Of a stretch of 64,000 bases of DNA, positions 1-8,796 are shown in pieces; the stretch's first letter is position 1; each line of letters opens with the position of its first letter. The notes beneath the pieces were generated by a model. That model searched no databases. It was given only the letters and a program-made list of their open reading frames with translations, and was not told where the DNA came from. The position numbers and the translations under genes are program-made. The DNA is from Pseudomonadota bacterium (GTDB taxonomy: Bacteria; Desulfobacterota; Desulfobacteria; Desulfobacterales; JAHIVH01): positions 186,001-250,000 of the forward strand of contig JAHIVH010000070.1 of the NCBI GenBank assembly GCA_018816735.1, given 5' to 3'.

Positions 1-181
1 TCCATCTTTCTGTGCTGACTTCCTGCTCAATGATATTCATGGGGAAAACAGGTGCAAGGGATTCCGGCCCTATGGGATTTCCATCCGGCCCCAATGGAGG
101 ATTCAATTTAATGTCTGCCAATATGTTATACCATTGTCTTGGCATTTGATCTTCTGTCAGCAAAATTTTTTTGGGACCCAT
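1..181 (-). CDS. trpB: Tryptophan synthase beta chain, TrpB2 type (N-terminal part; runs off the window)
   Basis: Partial gene: about 60 N-terminal residues are visible and the rest lies before base 1. The protein would make L-tryptophan from indole (or indole-glycerol phosphate with TrpA) and serine, using PLP. The visible part contains MPRQWYNI, PIGPE, LAPVFPM and QEVSTERW, which I recognise as the N-terminus of the TrpB2 subfamily rather than the canonical TrpB1. The ATG at 179-181 is preceded by a strong GGAGGG site at about 6 bases. It lies 50 bases downstream of nusB on the same strand and may be the last gene of the riboflavin-nusB transcript. The PLP lysine is outside the window, so activity cannot be judged. 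Confidence 0.85.
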   Translation of the reverse strand, partial: MGPKKILLTEDQMPRQWYNILADIKLNPPLGPDGNPIGPESLAPVFPMNIIEQEVSTERW

Positions 182-231
182 AGCACCCTCCTTAAAAATG
201 GTTTAAAAAAATGTTAAAACAGTTCTAAAGC

Positions 232-663
232 TTAACTATTCATACCTTCTTTTTTTTCAATATCATTCAGATAAACACTATCCAGTATCCCGTTGATAAA
301 GGAACCTGACTCTGGCGTGCCAAATTTTTTACCGATATCAATGGCTTCATTGATCGATACTTTAGCCGGAATATCTCTACAATAAAAAAGTTCAAATACG
401 GCAATTCTCATAATATTTCTGTCTACTGAAGGCATTCTGTTGAGCTTCCAGTTTTTCGAATTTTTTGAAATGACTGTATCAATTTCAGATTGATGTGCAA
501 TAACGCCCTTTACGAGTTTTTCAAAAAAAGGCTGAACATCATCTGCCGGACTGAAATTCTGACAAAAAAGTGCCAGTGCCTCTTCTGAGGAACAATCCAC
601 TTCTGTATCTATATAAAAGAGCGCCTGCATGGCAAGCTCCCTTGATTTTCGTCTAAACCCCAT
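232..663 (-). CDS. nusB: Transcription antitermination factor NusB
   Basis: NusB binds boxA RNA together with NusE (ribosomal protein S10) and supports antitermination on rRNA operons. The 143-residue length is normal. The all-helical NusB fold is shown by the N-terminal RRKSRELAMQALF and the C-terminal SINEAIDIGKKFG...FINGILD signature. It ends the riboflavin cluster, one base after ribH, an arrangement common in many bacteria (ribH-nusB). A short 50-base AT-rich spacer with no clear terminator separates it from trpB, so read-through is likely. Confidence 0.95.
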   Translation of the reverse strand: MGFRRKSRELAMQALFYIDTEVDCSSEEALALFCQNFSPADDVQPFFEKLVKGVIAHQSEIDTVISKNSKNWKLNRMPSVDRNIMRIAVFELFYCRDIPAKVSINEAIDIGKKFGTPESGSFINGILDSVYLNDIEKKEGMNS

Positions 664-664
664 A

Positions 665-1138
665 TCAGGCCCGGTCTACCGCACTCATTAAATTTGCCAT
701 TTCAACAGCGGAGATCGCCGCACTCCATCCTTTATTACCGGCCTTGGTTCCTGCGCGTTCTATTGCCTGCTCGATGGTATCTGTTGTAAGGATACCAAAG
801 ATTACCGGCATGGTCGCTTCAAGACTGACGTGGGCAATCCCTTTGGATACTTCTGCACAGACATAGTCATAATGGTTGGTCGCACCTCGAATTACAGCAC
901 CCAGACAGATAATGGCATCAAATCCTTTTTTTTCTGCCATTTTTTTTGCTATCAAAGGAATTTCAAAAGCACCTGGCACCTTTACGATAGTGATATCCTG
1001 ATCTTTGGCACCGCTCCGCACCAGGGCATCCATAGCACCGCCCACAAGCCTGTCTGTAATGAAATCATTAAACCGGCTGGCAATGATGGCAAACCGTTTT
1101 CCTTTGGCAAGTAATTCCCCTTCGATAATTTTTGGCAT
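665..1138 (-). CDS. ribH: 6,7-dimethyl-8-ribityllumazine synthase
   Basis: Catalyses the penultimate riboflavin step: condensation of the pyrimidine from RibD with 3,4-dihydroxybutanone 4-phosphate from RibBA, giving lumazine. It usually forms pentamers or 60-mer capsids. The 157-residue length is typical. The substrate-binding RFND (residues 22-25), GAFEIP (56-61) and GATNHYDYV with the catalytic His89 are all present. The gene lies between ribBA (56 bases upstream) and nusB (1 base downstream), so a single rib transcript is likely. No FMN riboswitch is visible ahead of any rib gene here. Confidence 0.97.
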   Translation of the reverse strand: MPKIIEGELLAKGKRFAIIASRFNDFITDRLVGGAMDALVRSGAKDQDITIVKVPGAFEIPLIAKKMAEKKGFDAIICLGAVIRGATNHYDYVCAEVSKGIAHVSLEATMPVIFGILTTDTIEQAIERAGTKAGNKGWSAAISAVEMANLMSAVDRA

Positions 1139-1194
1139 AGTCTCCCTCCCGGCTATTCATATATTTTTAATCGTTTTATCGCTCTTAAAAAATG

Positions 1195-2415
1195 TCAGTT
1201 TTCTTTCTCCAAGTGCTTGAGAATATGCCCCATCTTCAATTTTTTGCATTCAAGGTATCCCCTGTTATATTCATTTGGGGGGATCTCAATGGGGACCTGT
1301 TCAACAATGCGTAAGCCATAGCCGTCCAGACCGATCATTTTTTTGGGGTTATTGGTTATCAACCGCATTTTTTTTACCCCAAGATCGACAAGAATCTGGG
1401 CGCCGATACCATAATCCCTAAGGTCATCCTTGAAACCCAGCTTATTGTTTGCCTCGACCGTATCCAGTCCGTGATTCTGTTGAAGATCATAAGCCTTGAG
1501 TTTATTGATCAATCCAATTCCCCTTCCTTCCTGCCTGAGATAAAGGAGAACGCCATTTCCTTCTTTATCCATCATGTTCATGGCTTTATGCATTTGGTCA
1601 CCACAGTCACACCGCATGGAACCAAAAATATCACCTGTAAGGCATTCTGAGTGCACGCGAACAAGAATCGGCCTATCCGGATCAATATCTCCCTTGACCA
1701 TAGCAACATGGGTCAGGTCATCAATATCATTCTGATAGGCAATGATTTTAAAATCTCCGCCATAAATGGTAGGGATAGTGGTCTCAGCTGCTCTGTGAAC
1801 AAAGGTTTCCGTCCGTGTCCGATATTCTACAAGATCAGCGATGGTGCATATGCCCATGCCATGTTCCTGACTGAACTTTTCAAGAGAAGGCATTCTGGCC
1901 ATCGTGCCGTCATCATCCATAATTTCACAAATCACGGCAGAAGGCTTAAGCCCTGCCAATCTGGCCAGATCCACAGACCCTTCTGTCTGACCCACCCGCA
2001 CCATTACGCCGCCGGTTCTGGCTCTTAAAGGAAAGATATGGCCGGGTTTCACAAGATCCGATGGTTTGGCATTATCGGCAACAGCTGTCAGAACAGTTGT
2101 CGCGCGGTCAGCAGCCGAAATACCGGTTGTCACGCCATGCTTGGCCTCAATGGAGACGGTAAAACCCGTTTCAAAAGGCGAGGTGTTATTCTGCACCATC
2201 ATCGGCAGATTCAAGGCTTCACACTTCTCCCGGGTCAACGCAAGGCAAACCAGGCCCCGGCCGTATTTTGCCATGAAATTGATAGACTCCGGGCAGACCT
2301 TTTCAGCGGCTATCACAAGGTCTCCTTCATTTTCACGATCCTCGTCATCCACAAGAATCACCATCTTACCTGCTTTGATGTCCTGTATGGCTTCTTCAAT
2401 AGTTATTACTGGCAT
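1195..2415 (-). CDS. ribBA: Bifunctional 3,4-dihydroxybutanone 4-phosphate synthase / GTP cyclohydrolase II
   Basis: Starts both branches of riboflavin synthesis. The N-terminal half (about residues 1-200) has the acidic DHBP-synthase loop [12 protein letters not shown] (23-34) for Mg2+ and ribulose 5-phosphate. The C-terminal half (about 205-400) is GTP cyclohydrolase II with zinc ligands Cys258, Cys269 and Cys271 (HSECLTG...RCDCGDQ) and the QEGRGIGL loop. Both sets of catalytic residues are intact, so I expect true bifunctionality. It is 406 residues, the normal length for a fusion. It follows ribE by 63 bases and precedes ribH. Confidence 0.97.
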   Translation of the reverse strand: MPVITIEEAIQDIKAGKMVILVDDEDRENEGDLVIAAEKVCPESINFMAKYGRGLVCLALTREKCEALNLPMMVQNNTSPFETGFTVSIEAKHGVTTGISAADRATTVLTAVADNAKPSDLVKPGHIFPLRARTGGVMVRVGQTEGSVDLARLAGLKPSAVICEIMDDDGTMARMPSLEKFSQEHGMGICTIADLVEYRTRTETFVHRAAETTIPTIYGGDFKIIAYQNDIDDLTHVAMVKGDIDPDRPILVRVHSECLTGDIFGSMRCDCGDQMHKAMNMMDKEGNGVLLYLRQEGRGIGLINKLKAYDLQQNHGLDTVEANNKLGFKDDLRDYGIGAQILVDLGVKKMRLITNNPKKMIGLDGYGLRIVEQVPIEIPPNEYNRGYLECKKLKMGHILKHLEKEN

Positions 2416-2478
2416 TTCTTCTGATACTCCTTAAAGTTTGGATGCCAGGCGGTTTTTACGCCCGCACCCGATCCACGC

Positions 2479-3162
2479 TTAACCCATATTTTTATTCAAA
2501 AAACCGGTCCGGGCCAATGATTGCATATCTATTGAAGGTTTTCGAGTTTTATCTTCTGCGTCATTTTGATGTGAATCTTTTATAATAAATCTCTCAACAT
2601 ATTTACCGATTAAATCGGTTTCAATATTTACCAATTCTCCGGTTTTTTTAAACCCAACCGTCGTCAGTTTTGCCGTATGCGGTATAATACTGACGCTGAA
2701 ATTTCTGTTTCCTACGTTATTGATCGTAAGGCTCACACCATCAACCGCAACAGAACCTTTTTTGATCATATATCGTGTCAAGGATTCCGGTGCGTCTATC
2801 GTTATCAAGATGGCATTGCTTGCCTGCACCCTTGAGGTGATACGCCCCGATCCGTCAATATGCCCTGAAACAATATGGCCGTCCAGCCTGTCTGAAAACC
2901 GAAGCGCCCGTTCGATATTCACTCTCTCGCCGACTTTTATTTTTCCCATTGTTGAAATGGACAATGTTTCAGGCGACAGGTCTGCCTCAAATCGATGTCC
3001 GGATAGGGATATAGCTGTCAGGCAGGCACCATTTACGGCAATACTGTCACCGATTTTTGTTTTATCAAGCGGGAAATCCGTCTCAACGCCGATACGCCTT
3101 CCCTGTCCCGAAGGCCGGATTTGTTTTATCGTGCCAAGTCCCTCAATAATTCCCGTAAACAT
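2479..3162 (-). CDS. ribE: Riboflavin synthase alpha chain
   Basis: Dismutates two lumazine molecules to riboflavin and the RibD-product pyrimidine; normally a trimer. The N-terminus MFTGIIEGLG is diagnostic and two lumazine-binding barrel repeats are visible (about 1-95 and 96-190, each with an NG/DG-containing repeat such as VNGACLTA and VDGVSLTI). At 227 residues it carries about 25 extra charged residues at the C-terminus compared with the roughly 200-residue norm; the tail looks disordered. It sits 38 bases after ribD and before ribBA in one rib transcript. Confidence 0.96.
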   Translation of the reverse strand: MFTGIIEGLGTIKQIRPSGQGRRIGVETDFPLDKTKIGDSIAVNGACLTAISLSGHRFEADLSPETLSISTMGKIKVGERVNIERALRFSDRLDGHIVSGHIDGSGRITSRVQASNAILITIDAPESLTRYMIKKGSVAVDGVSLTINNVGNRNFSVSIIPHTAKLTTVGFKKTGELVNIETDLIGKYVERFIIKDSHQNDAEDKTRKPSIDMQSLARTGFLNKNMG

Positions 3163-3200
3163 CCGCCACTATCCTCTTTGCATGTACCGCTCCAAGTAGC

Positions 3201-4316
3201 CTATCTTTTCTTCACATAGCCTTCGATCATCACATCATCCCCGAATCTTTTCAGGGTAATATTCTCCATTTGGATACAATCATCCATCTTTTCCGGCCCA
3301 ATACCTCTGCATACGGGCACACCGTCATTTCCGCCCAAGAATTTGGGCGCATAAAACATCACGATCTTGTCGACAATACCTGCCGATAAAGCAGAAGAGA
3401 TGACTCGACCACCGCCTTCTATCAAAAGACTGGTTATGCCAAGCCCACCCAGCCGATCAAGCACAATATTGAAATCAATCAAATCATTATTTAACGGGGT
3501 TTCAATGACCCGTGCACCATTTTTTTCAAGCTGTGCTTTCTTTTCCAAAAGGCTGGCATCTATTTCCGCCAGAATACCGGAAAAAATTATGGTACCAGAT
3601 TCGGTATCAGGCTGCAATACCTTTGCGTCTTCTGGAATGGAAAGGCGCGAGTCCAGAATAATTCTTGCCGGATTTTTTCCTTTTAATCCTTCGCGCCGGG
3701 TGGTGAGGCTTGGGTTGTCCGTTATAACGGTTTGAATACCTACGAGAATGGCGTCCGCCATGTGCCTGAGCTCATGGACATGGTTTCTGGATTCAGGGCC
3801 TGTGACCCATTTGGAATCTCCGGATCGGGTAGCAATCTGCCCATCCAGCGTAGCCGCGCATTTTAATGTAACAAAAGGCTTTTTTGTAAGAACATATTTG
3901 ACAAAACTTTCGTTCAGTTTTAGAGCTTTGTCTTTCAGAATACCTGAAGAGATTGAAAGCCCCGCTTCCTTAAGTCTGGCAATACCCCCGCCTTTGACAT
4001 CCGGATTCGGATCTTCCATGGCAATAACAACGCGTTTGATGCCGGCTGAAAGAATTTTTTCCGTGCAAGGCGGCGTTCTCCCGGTGTGGTTACAGGGTTC
4101 AAGCGTGACATACAAGGTTGCTTCATTGGCATTTTCTCCGGCATCATTGATGGCATTAACTTCAGCATGAGGTTGTCCTGCTTTTTCATGCCATCCTTTG
4201 CCAACAACAAGGCCATCTTTTACCACCACGCACCCGACCATGGGATTGGGAGAAGTAAACCCACACCCATTTTCAGCAAGCGCAAGGGCAATCGCCATAA
4301 AATATGAATCGTCCAT
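3201..4316 (-). CDS. ribD: Bifunctional riboflavin deaminase/reductase
   Basis: Carries out the second and third steps of the GTP branch: deamination of the diaminopyrimidine, then NADPH-dependent reduction of the ribose. The N-terminal cytidine-deaminase-like domain has zinc ligands His50 (HAE), Cys75 and Cys84 (TLEPCNH, PPC). The C-terminal RibD reductase domain has LKCAATLDGQIA and LLIEGGGRVISS. The 371-residue length is standard. It is the first rib gene on this strand, 67 bases downstream of nrdR; that gap has no aptamer I can recognise and no clear promoter. Confidence 0.97.
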   Translation of the reverse strand: MDDSYFMAIALALAENGCGFTSPNPMVGCVVVKDGLVVGKGWHEKAGQPHAEVNAINDAGENANEATLYVTLEPCNHTGRTPPCTEKILSAGIKRVVIAMEDPNPDVKGGGIARLKEAGLSISSGILKDKALKLNESFVKYVLTKKPFVTLKCAATLDGQIATRSGDSKWVTGPESRNHVHELRHMADAILVGIQTVITDNPSLTTRREGLKGKNPARIILDSRLSIPEDAKVLQPDTESGTIIFSGILAEIDASLLEKKAQLEKNGARVIETPLNNDLIDFNIVLDRLGGLGITSLLIEGGGRVISSALSAGIVDKIVMFYAPKFLGGNDGVPVCRGIGPEKMDDCIQMENITLKRFGDDVMIEGYVKKR

Positions 4317-4383
4317 CAGACTCCTTAAAAATTAAAATCAGCCTGCACCATGTGATATCCGCTTATAAAGCGCAGTCGTACTT

Positions 4384-4842
4384 TCACTGATTTGAACTCA
4401 AGAGCGTTTTCAGCTCCTCCATAAAATCATTCACATCCTTGAACTCTCTGTATACAGATGCAAATCTCACATAGGCAATATCATCAAGCTTGTGAAGCCT
4501 GTTCATCAGTTTTTCCCCGATAACCCGGGATTGAATTTCTTTTTCACCGGTCTCTCTTAAATCCCGCTCAAGGTTATCAATCATATCCTCTATCACATTA
4601 ATGCTTATATCTCTTTTTTCACATGCCTTCTGCAGACCTGATCGCACCTTGTTCCGGTTAAAGACTTCCCGGCGCCCATCTTTTTTTACGATCATCACAG
4701 GGATTTCCTCGATATGCTCATAAGTGGTAAACCGTCTTTCACAGGCAAGGCATTCTCTTCGCCTTCTGATGACGTTACCATCCTTGCTTAATCTTGAGTC
4801 TATCACTTTATTGTCTGTGTCTCCGCAGAATGGGCATTTCAT
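4384..4842 (-). CDS. nrdR: Transcriptional repressor NrdR
   Basis: Represses ribonucleotide reductase genes in response to ATP/dATP. The protein has an N-terminal zinc ribbon with Cys3, Cys6, Cys31 and Cys34 ([19 protein letters not shown]) and an ATP-cone from about residue 49 to 139. The 152-residue length is standard. The ATG overlaps the stop of the upstream deaminase gene by 4 bases (ATGA), so translation is probably coupled. No nrd genes or NrdR boxes were recognised in the window, so its targets lie elsewhere. Confidence 0.97.
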   Translation of the reverse strand: MKCPFCGDTDNKVIDSRLSKDGNVIRRRRECLACERRFTTYEHIEEIPVMIVKKDGRREVFNRNKVRSGLQKACEKRDISINVIEDMIDNLERDLRETGEKEIQSRVIGEKLMNRLHKLDDIAYVRFASVYREFKDVNDFMEELKTLLSSNQ

Positions 4843-5321
4843 GTATGATTCTCCTTAGCGGCAGAATCATACCGGATGACTTGAACCCCCGCTTCATTGA
4901 GCATGTCTTCTGACAAGGCATCCGCATATCCTGACATGAAGTAAATGGTTTTGATACCGGCATTGATAATCATTTTTGCGCAGATGGAGCAGGGCAGATG
5001 GGTGCAATACAAAGATGCGTCTTTAATGGAAATACCATAATAAGCAGCCTGGATAATGGCATTCTGCTCTGCATGGATACCCCGGCATAATTCGTGCCTC
5101 TCTCCTGAGGGGATTTCAAGCTTGGCACGAAGGCAACCTGTTTCGACACAATGCTTTACACCCGTGGGCGCCCCGTTATACCCGGTCGATAAAATCCGTT
5201 TATCTTTCACAACAACTGCACCAACTGCGCGCCGGGTGCAAGTGGATCTTTTGGCAACCAGTTCTGCAATATCCATAAAATAACTCTTCCATGAAGGCCT
5301 TTTATCATCCACCGGCATCAT
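4839..5321 (-). CDS. Deoxycytidylate deaminase (ComEB family)
   Basis: Predicted to deaminate dCMP to dUMP for dTMP synthesis. The zinc site is His83-Ala-Glu85 with Cys111 and Cys114 (PCSICAK), embedded in the typical TGYNGAP and HAEQNAI motifs. At 160 residues it matches dCMP deaminase/ComEB proteins. Two adjacent ATG codons offer alternative starts differing by one residue. It lies 8 bases after glyA and overlaps nrdR by 4 bases. The grouping of glyA, dCMP deaminase and nrdR suggests a shared nucleotide and one-carbon theme. Confidence 0.93.
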   Translation of the reverse strand: MMPVDDKRPSWKSYFMDIAELVAKRSTCTRRAVGAVVVKDKRILSTGYNGAPTGVKHCVETGCLRAKLEIPSGERHELCRGIHAEQNAIIQAAYYGISIKDASLYCTHLPCSICAKMIINAGIKTIYFMSGYADALSEDMLNEAGVQVIRYDSAAKENHT

Positions 5322-5329
5322 TCCTTCTT

Positions 5330-6577
5330 CTACAGGTTAGTATAAATCGGGAACGCTTGACAGAGTTCACGCACATTCTGCCTTGTATCTTCTATGATTT
5401 TAGTATTTTTTGTATTTTTCAGCACATTGACCATATATGCGGCGATTTGTTTCATCTCGTCTTCCTTCATCCCTCGTGATGTCACCGCAGGGGTGCCCAA
5501 CCGTATGCCACTTGTAACATTGGGACTTCTTTGATCAAAAGGAATCGTATTTTTATTTGTGGTGATGCCCGCATTCTCCAGAGCAATTTCTGCATCTTTT
5601 CCGGTGATGCCGATGTTCGTCAAATCAATGAGCATCAAATGATTATCTGTACCACCTGAAACAAGATTGATTCCTTCCTGTAAAAGGTTTTCAGAAAATA
5701 CGCGTGCGTTTTTAATCACCTGTTTTTGATAACTTTTAAATTCGTCTGTCAGCGCCTCCTTGAACGCGACTGCTTTGGCGGCAATCACATGCATCAGCGG
5801 TCCACCCTGGATACCAGGAAAAATTTCCTTGTTCAGTTTTCTGGCATACTGTTCTCGGGAAAGAATCAAACCGCCTCTAGGGCCACGTAATGTTTTATGC
5901 GTGGTTGATGTCACCACATCTGCATGGGGAACCGGTGAGGGGTGAACACCGCCGGCTACCAGTCCTGCAATGTGAGCCATATCTACCATCAAAATCGCCC
6001 CAACCGATTTTGCTATGGCTGAAAACGCCTCGAAATCAAGGGTCCTAGGATAGGCACTCGCACCGGCCACAATCATTTTGGGTTTAGCCTCTTGCGCAAG
6101 GCGCCTGAGGACATCATAATCGATCATCCCTGTTTTCTGGTCCACACCATAATGCACAAATTTATAGAATCTGCCTGAAAAACTGGCTGGGCTCCCGTGT
6201 GTCAGGTGCCCACCATGGGCCAGATCCATCCCCAGAATGGTATCCCCGGGTTCAAGCAGGCTGAAATAGACAGCCATGTTCGCCTGGGAACCGGAATGGG
6301 GCTGAACATTCGCATAGTCTGCCTGAAAAATTTCTTTGGCCCTTAAAACAGCCGTTTCTTCTATCATATCCGCATGTTCACAGCCGCCATAATACCGTTT
6401 GCCCGGATACCCTTCCGCATATTTATTGGTTAGAATACTTCCCTGTGCAGCCAAAACTGCCTGACTGACAATATTTTCAGAAGCAATCAACTCAAGTGTA
6501 TATTGCTGCCGAAGGAGTTCTTCTTTCACAGCACGTGCAATATCAGGGTCTATAGCGCTAATAAGTTTTAAATCCAA
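5330..6577 (-). CDS. glyA: Serine hydroxymethyltransferase
   Basis: PLP enzyme that interconverts serine plus tetrahydrofolate with glycine plus 5,10-methylene-THF. Recognised from SENIVS (33-38), [15 protein letters not shown] (51-65), HSGSQAN (94-100) and the PLP lysine in [14 protein letters not shown] (Lys228). It is 415 residues, normal for bacteria, and is complete with all hallmark motifs. It lies 27 bases downstream of rpiB and upstream of the dCMP deaminase gene. In an organism with a tetrahydrofolate-linked C1 pathway (see the methyltransferase at 24255-25043) it would connect serine to the C1 pool. Confidence 0.97.
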   Translation of the reverse strand: MDLKLISAIDPDIARAVKEELLRQQYTLELIASENIVSQAVLAAQGSILTNKYAEGYPGKRYYGGCEHADMIEETAVLRAKEIFQADYANVQPHSGSQANMAVYFSLLEPGDTILGMDLAHGGHLTHGSPASFSGRFYKFVHYGVDQKTGMIDYDVLRRLAQEAKPKMIVAGASAYPRTLDFEAFSAIAKSVGAILMVDMAHIAGLVAGGVHPSPVPHADVVTSTTHKTLRGPRGGLILSREQYARKLNKEIFPGIQGGPLMHVIAAKAVAFKEALTDEFKSYQKQVIKNARVFSENLLQEGINLVSGGTDNHLMLIDLTNIGITGKDAEIALENAGITTNKNTIPFDQRSPNVTSGIRLGTPAVTSRGMKEDEMKQIAAYMVNVLKNTKNTKIIEDTRQNVRELCQAFPIYTNL

Positions 6578-6604
6578 CGATTATCCCCTTTATGAAAATT
6601 AAAT

Positions 6605-7090
6605 TTAAGCTGTTGTCTTAGGCCGACGGCACGGAATCACATCAAATGTATCTAATCGCTCCTGATGGCGGCCGCCTTCAAAAGGCGTTTCCAGCCATGC
6701 CTTTACAATTTCCAGCGCCAGTGTCTCGCCGATCACACGTCCTCCCATCACAAGGATATTGGCGTCATTATGGCACCTGCTCATTCTTGCGGAAAAAAGA
6801 TCATTACATAGTGCGGCCCGGACATGGGGAAACCTGTTGGCCACCATCGACATGCCAAGACCTGTCCCGCAAAGCAAAATGCCTCTTTTATAATTCCCTG
6901 TCGATACAGCTTCGGAAAGCTTCATGCCAAACTCGGCGTAATTCACAGAAGCGTCTCCATTGGTTCCAATATCCGTTACATCAATTCCTCTGTCCCGAAT
7001 AAATTCCTTTACGATTTCCTTTAAGGGAAAAGCCGCATGATCACTGCCAATAATAATCGGGGCCACTGTCCAGTCTGCTGATTCATCCAT
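6605..7090 (-). CDS. rpiB: Ribose 5-phosphate isomerase B
   Basis: Interconverts ribulose 5-phosphate and ribose 5-phosphate (RpiB/LacA/LacB family). The motifs IIIGSDHAAFPLKE (12-25) and LLCGTGLGMS with the catalytic-base Cys are present, as is the RAALCNDLFSARMSRCHNDAN block. At 161 residues it is about 12 residues longer than E. coli RpiB, through an N-terminal extension (MDESADWTV). An AGGA lies about 10 bases before the ATG. It shares a strand with glyA downstream; upstream is a 249-base spacer before acpP, the place where fabF stands in related genomes. Confidence 0.94.
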   Translation of the reverse strand: MDESADWTVAPIIIGSDHAAFPLKEIVKEFIRDRGIDVTDIGTNGDASVNYAEFGMKLSEAVSTGNYKRGILLCGTGLGMSMVANRFPHVRAALCNDLFSARMSRCHNDANILVMGGRVIGETLALEIVKAWLETPFEGGRHQERLDTFDVIPCRRPKTTA

Positions 7091-7339
7091 CTTTATTTAT
7101 TCCTGTATGCACGTTTTTTTCCTGTTACAATACCCTTTCACATTCTTTAAAAAAACAGATAATATCTGTTATAAAGCCAATCAACATTTATCAAGCCCAA
7201 AAATCAATTATTTAAAGCGAATTGATAAATTTTTGAGGCTTGCCATGCATCTTGCCTGGAAATATAAAAATGGAAACAGCCGGTCGATGGATTCAATGAT
7301 TCATCGGTGGTGGGACAATGAAATAATTTTCCAAATTTC

Positions 7340-7570
7340 TTATAAATGCCCGATTATATAATCAATTGCATTTTTAACGGTTACAAGGTCCTTGGTATCA
7401 TCATCAGATATTTCAATATCGAACTCTTCTTCCATGGTCATGACAAGCTCAACCAGATCAAGGGAATCAGCACCCAGATCATCTATCAAGGATGCGCCCG
7501 GTACAATTTCAACAGGATCAACATCAAGTTTTTCAGCTATAATCTTGATTACCTTATCTTCAATGGACAT
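7340..7570 (-). CDS. acpP: Acyl carrier protein
   Basis: Small acidic carrier of acyl intermediates in fatty-acid synthesis, loaded with 4'-phosphopantetheine. The modification site is Ser36 in [15 protein letters not shown] use the ATG at 7568-7570, giving [10 protein letters not shown] and 76 residues, because AGGAGA lies at the right distance before it; an in-frame ATG 21 bases upstream would include the ribosome-binding site in the coding region. It follows fabG by 17 bases. fabF, the usual next gene, is absent; 7091-7339 holds no convincing gene. Confidence 0.97.
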   Translation of the reverse strand: MSIEDKVIKIIAEKLDVDPVEIVPGASLIDDLGADSLDLVELVMTMEEEFDIEISDDDTKDLVTVKNAIDYIIGHL

Positions 7571-7587
7571 AGTTAAATCTCCTTTCA

Positions 7588-8334
7588 TCATATATACATT
7601 CCACCACTGACATGAATAACCTGACCGGTGATATAAGATGCTTTTTCAGATGCAAGAAATTCGACGACATCAGCAACCTCGGAAGGCTTGCCTGCTCGAC
7701 CGGCAGGGACCAGACCCACCATCTCCGATTTTGCCTTATCCGAAAGTTTATTTGTCATTTCCGTTTCTATATATCCGGGTGCAACGGCATTAACCGTTAT
7801 GTTTCTTGTGGCCAGTTCCCGGGCAACTGATTTTGTCAAACCGATAATACCAGCTTTTGAAGCCACATAATTGGCCTGACCAGGATTTCCGGAAACACCT
7901 ACGACCGATGTGATGTTTATAATTCTGCCATACCGTTGTTTCAACATCGCTTTGGCAGCCAGTTTTGTACAATTGAATGTCCCTTTCAAATTGGTATTTA
8001 AAACAGCATCCCAGTCAGCCTCTGACATCCTTACAATTAGAGCATCCCTTGCTATTCCGGCATTATTTACAAGGATATCCACACGGCCAGTTTCATCCAG
8101 AATCGTTTTAAAAAAACGCGCCACATCTGTCAAAGAGGACACATCAATCTGAAGCCCCGATGCATATCCGCCAGCCTGGGAAACCACTTCTTCCGTTTGC
8201 CTGGCATCCTCTTCCGATCTGGAGTAATTGAAAAAAATTCGTGTATCCGGATTTGCAAATACCAGACATATGGCACGTCCGATCCCTCTCGAACCTCCGG
8301 TAACCACAACTGTCCGTTTAATCTGGTCCGGCAT
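7588..8334 (-). CDS. fabG: 3-oxoacyl-ACP reductase
   Basis: NADPH-dependent reductase of the fatty-acid elongation cycle, short-chain dehydrogenase fold. The cofactor loop [14 protein letters not shown] (90-93), Asn115 and the catalytic Ser143, Tyr156 and Lys160 (YVASK) are intact, and the C-terminal SGGMYI is typical of FabG. I choose the ATG at 8332-8334 (248 residues), preceded by AAAGGG, over an in-frame TTG six codons upstream. It lies between rpmF and acpP; plsX, fabH and fabD, commonly found between rpmF and fabG, are not here. Confidence 0.96.
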   Translation of the reverse strand: MPDQIKRTVVVTGGSRGIGRAICLVFANPDTRIFFNYSRSEEDARQTEEVVSQAGGYASGLQIDVSSLTDVARFFKTILDETGRVDILVNNAGIARDALIVRMSEADWDAVLNTNLKGTFNCTKLAAKAMLKQRYGRIINITSVVGVSGNPGQANYVASKAGIIGLTKSVARELATRNITVNAVAPGYIETEMTNKLSDKAKSEMVGLVPAGRAGKPSEVADVVEFLASEKASYITGQVIHVSGGMYI

Positions 8335-8376
8335 ATCAAACCCTTTCGGCAAATTGTAAAAAAGGCCTTATCCGGT

Positions 8377-8559
8377 TTAGTCATCCTCACGGTTCAGCAC
8401 ATTTCTTCCTTTGTACGTACCACATTCAGGACACGCATTGTGAGGCAGTTTGGCTTCGCCGCATTGTGGGCATTTGGATAAATTCGGAGCTGAAGTTTTT
8501 TGATGTGTACGCCTTTTGGCCCCTTTTGATTTGGACGTCCTACGCTTTGGTACCGCCAT
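8377..8559 (-). CDS. rpmF: 50S ribosomal protein L32
   Basis: A 60-residue large-subunit protein. The start MAVPKRRTSKSKGAKRRTH and the zinc-ribbon cysteines CPQCGE...CPECGTYKGR identify it as the Cys-containing L32 form. It is the first gene of the minus-strand fatty-acid block and is followed by fabG after 42 bases. A sigma70-like promoter lies about 70-100 bases upstream in the divergent region shared with gltX. Confidence 0.98.
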   Translation of the reverse strand: MAVPKRRTSKSKGAKRRTHQKTSAPNLSKCPQCGEAKLPHNACPECGTYKGRNVLNREDD

Positions 8560-8627
8560 GGAAATCTCCTAACTATTTATAATTGTTAACAATTCTTTCA
8601 TATATTCATTCGAATACTAAACGCTTT

Positions 8628-8656
8628 TATGTATTTTAATTCCAGCACATTGTCAA
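8628..8656 (-). promoter_or_regulatory. Putative sigma70 promoter for rpmF-fabG-acpP
   Basis: On the minus strand a perfect -35 TTGACA (8651-8656) is followed after 17 bases by TACATA (8628-8633), a weak -10. It would start transcription about 60 bases before rpmF. Assigned from sequence match only. Confidence 0.45.
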
Positions 8657-8796
8657 GAATTTTCAAACCCCATCATTTTGTTTTTGTACTCAACCCACGT
8701 TTATGATATCTGAGGCAGCCATAATGGCAGACGTTAACTGATTGACTGATTGGGGTCAACAGGTTTGAACATACATATATATAAGGTGAAAAAATA

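Noticed and set aside
1195..4383. FMN riboswitch expected ahead of the riboflavin genes
   Set aside because: The gaps before ribD, ribE, ribBA and ribH are 67 bases or shorter and none shows the conserved RFN core.
7107..7361. Plus-strand 84-codon open frame in the gap between rpiB and acpP
   Set aside because: Low-complexity, no ribosome-binding site, overlaps the 3' end of acpP on the other strand. Probably chance in AT-rich DNA.
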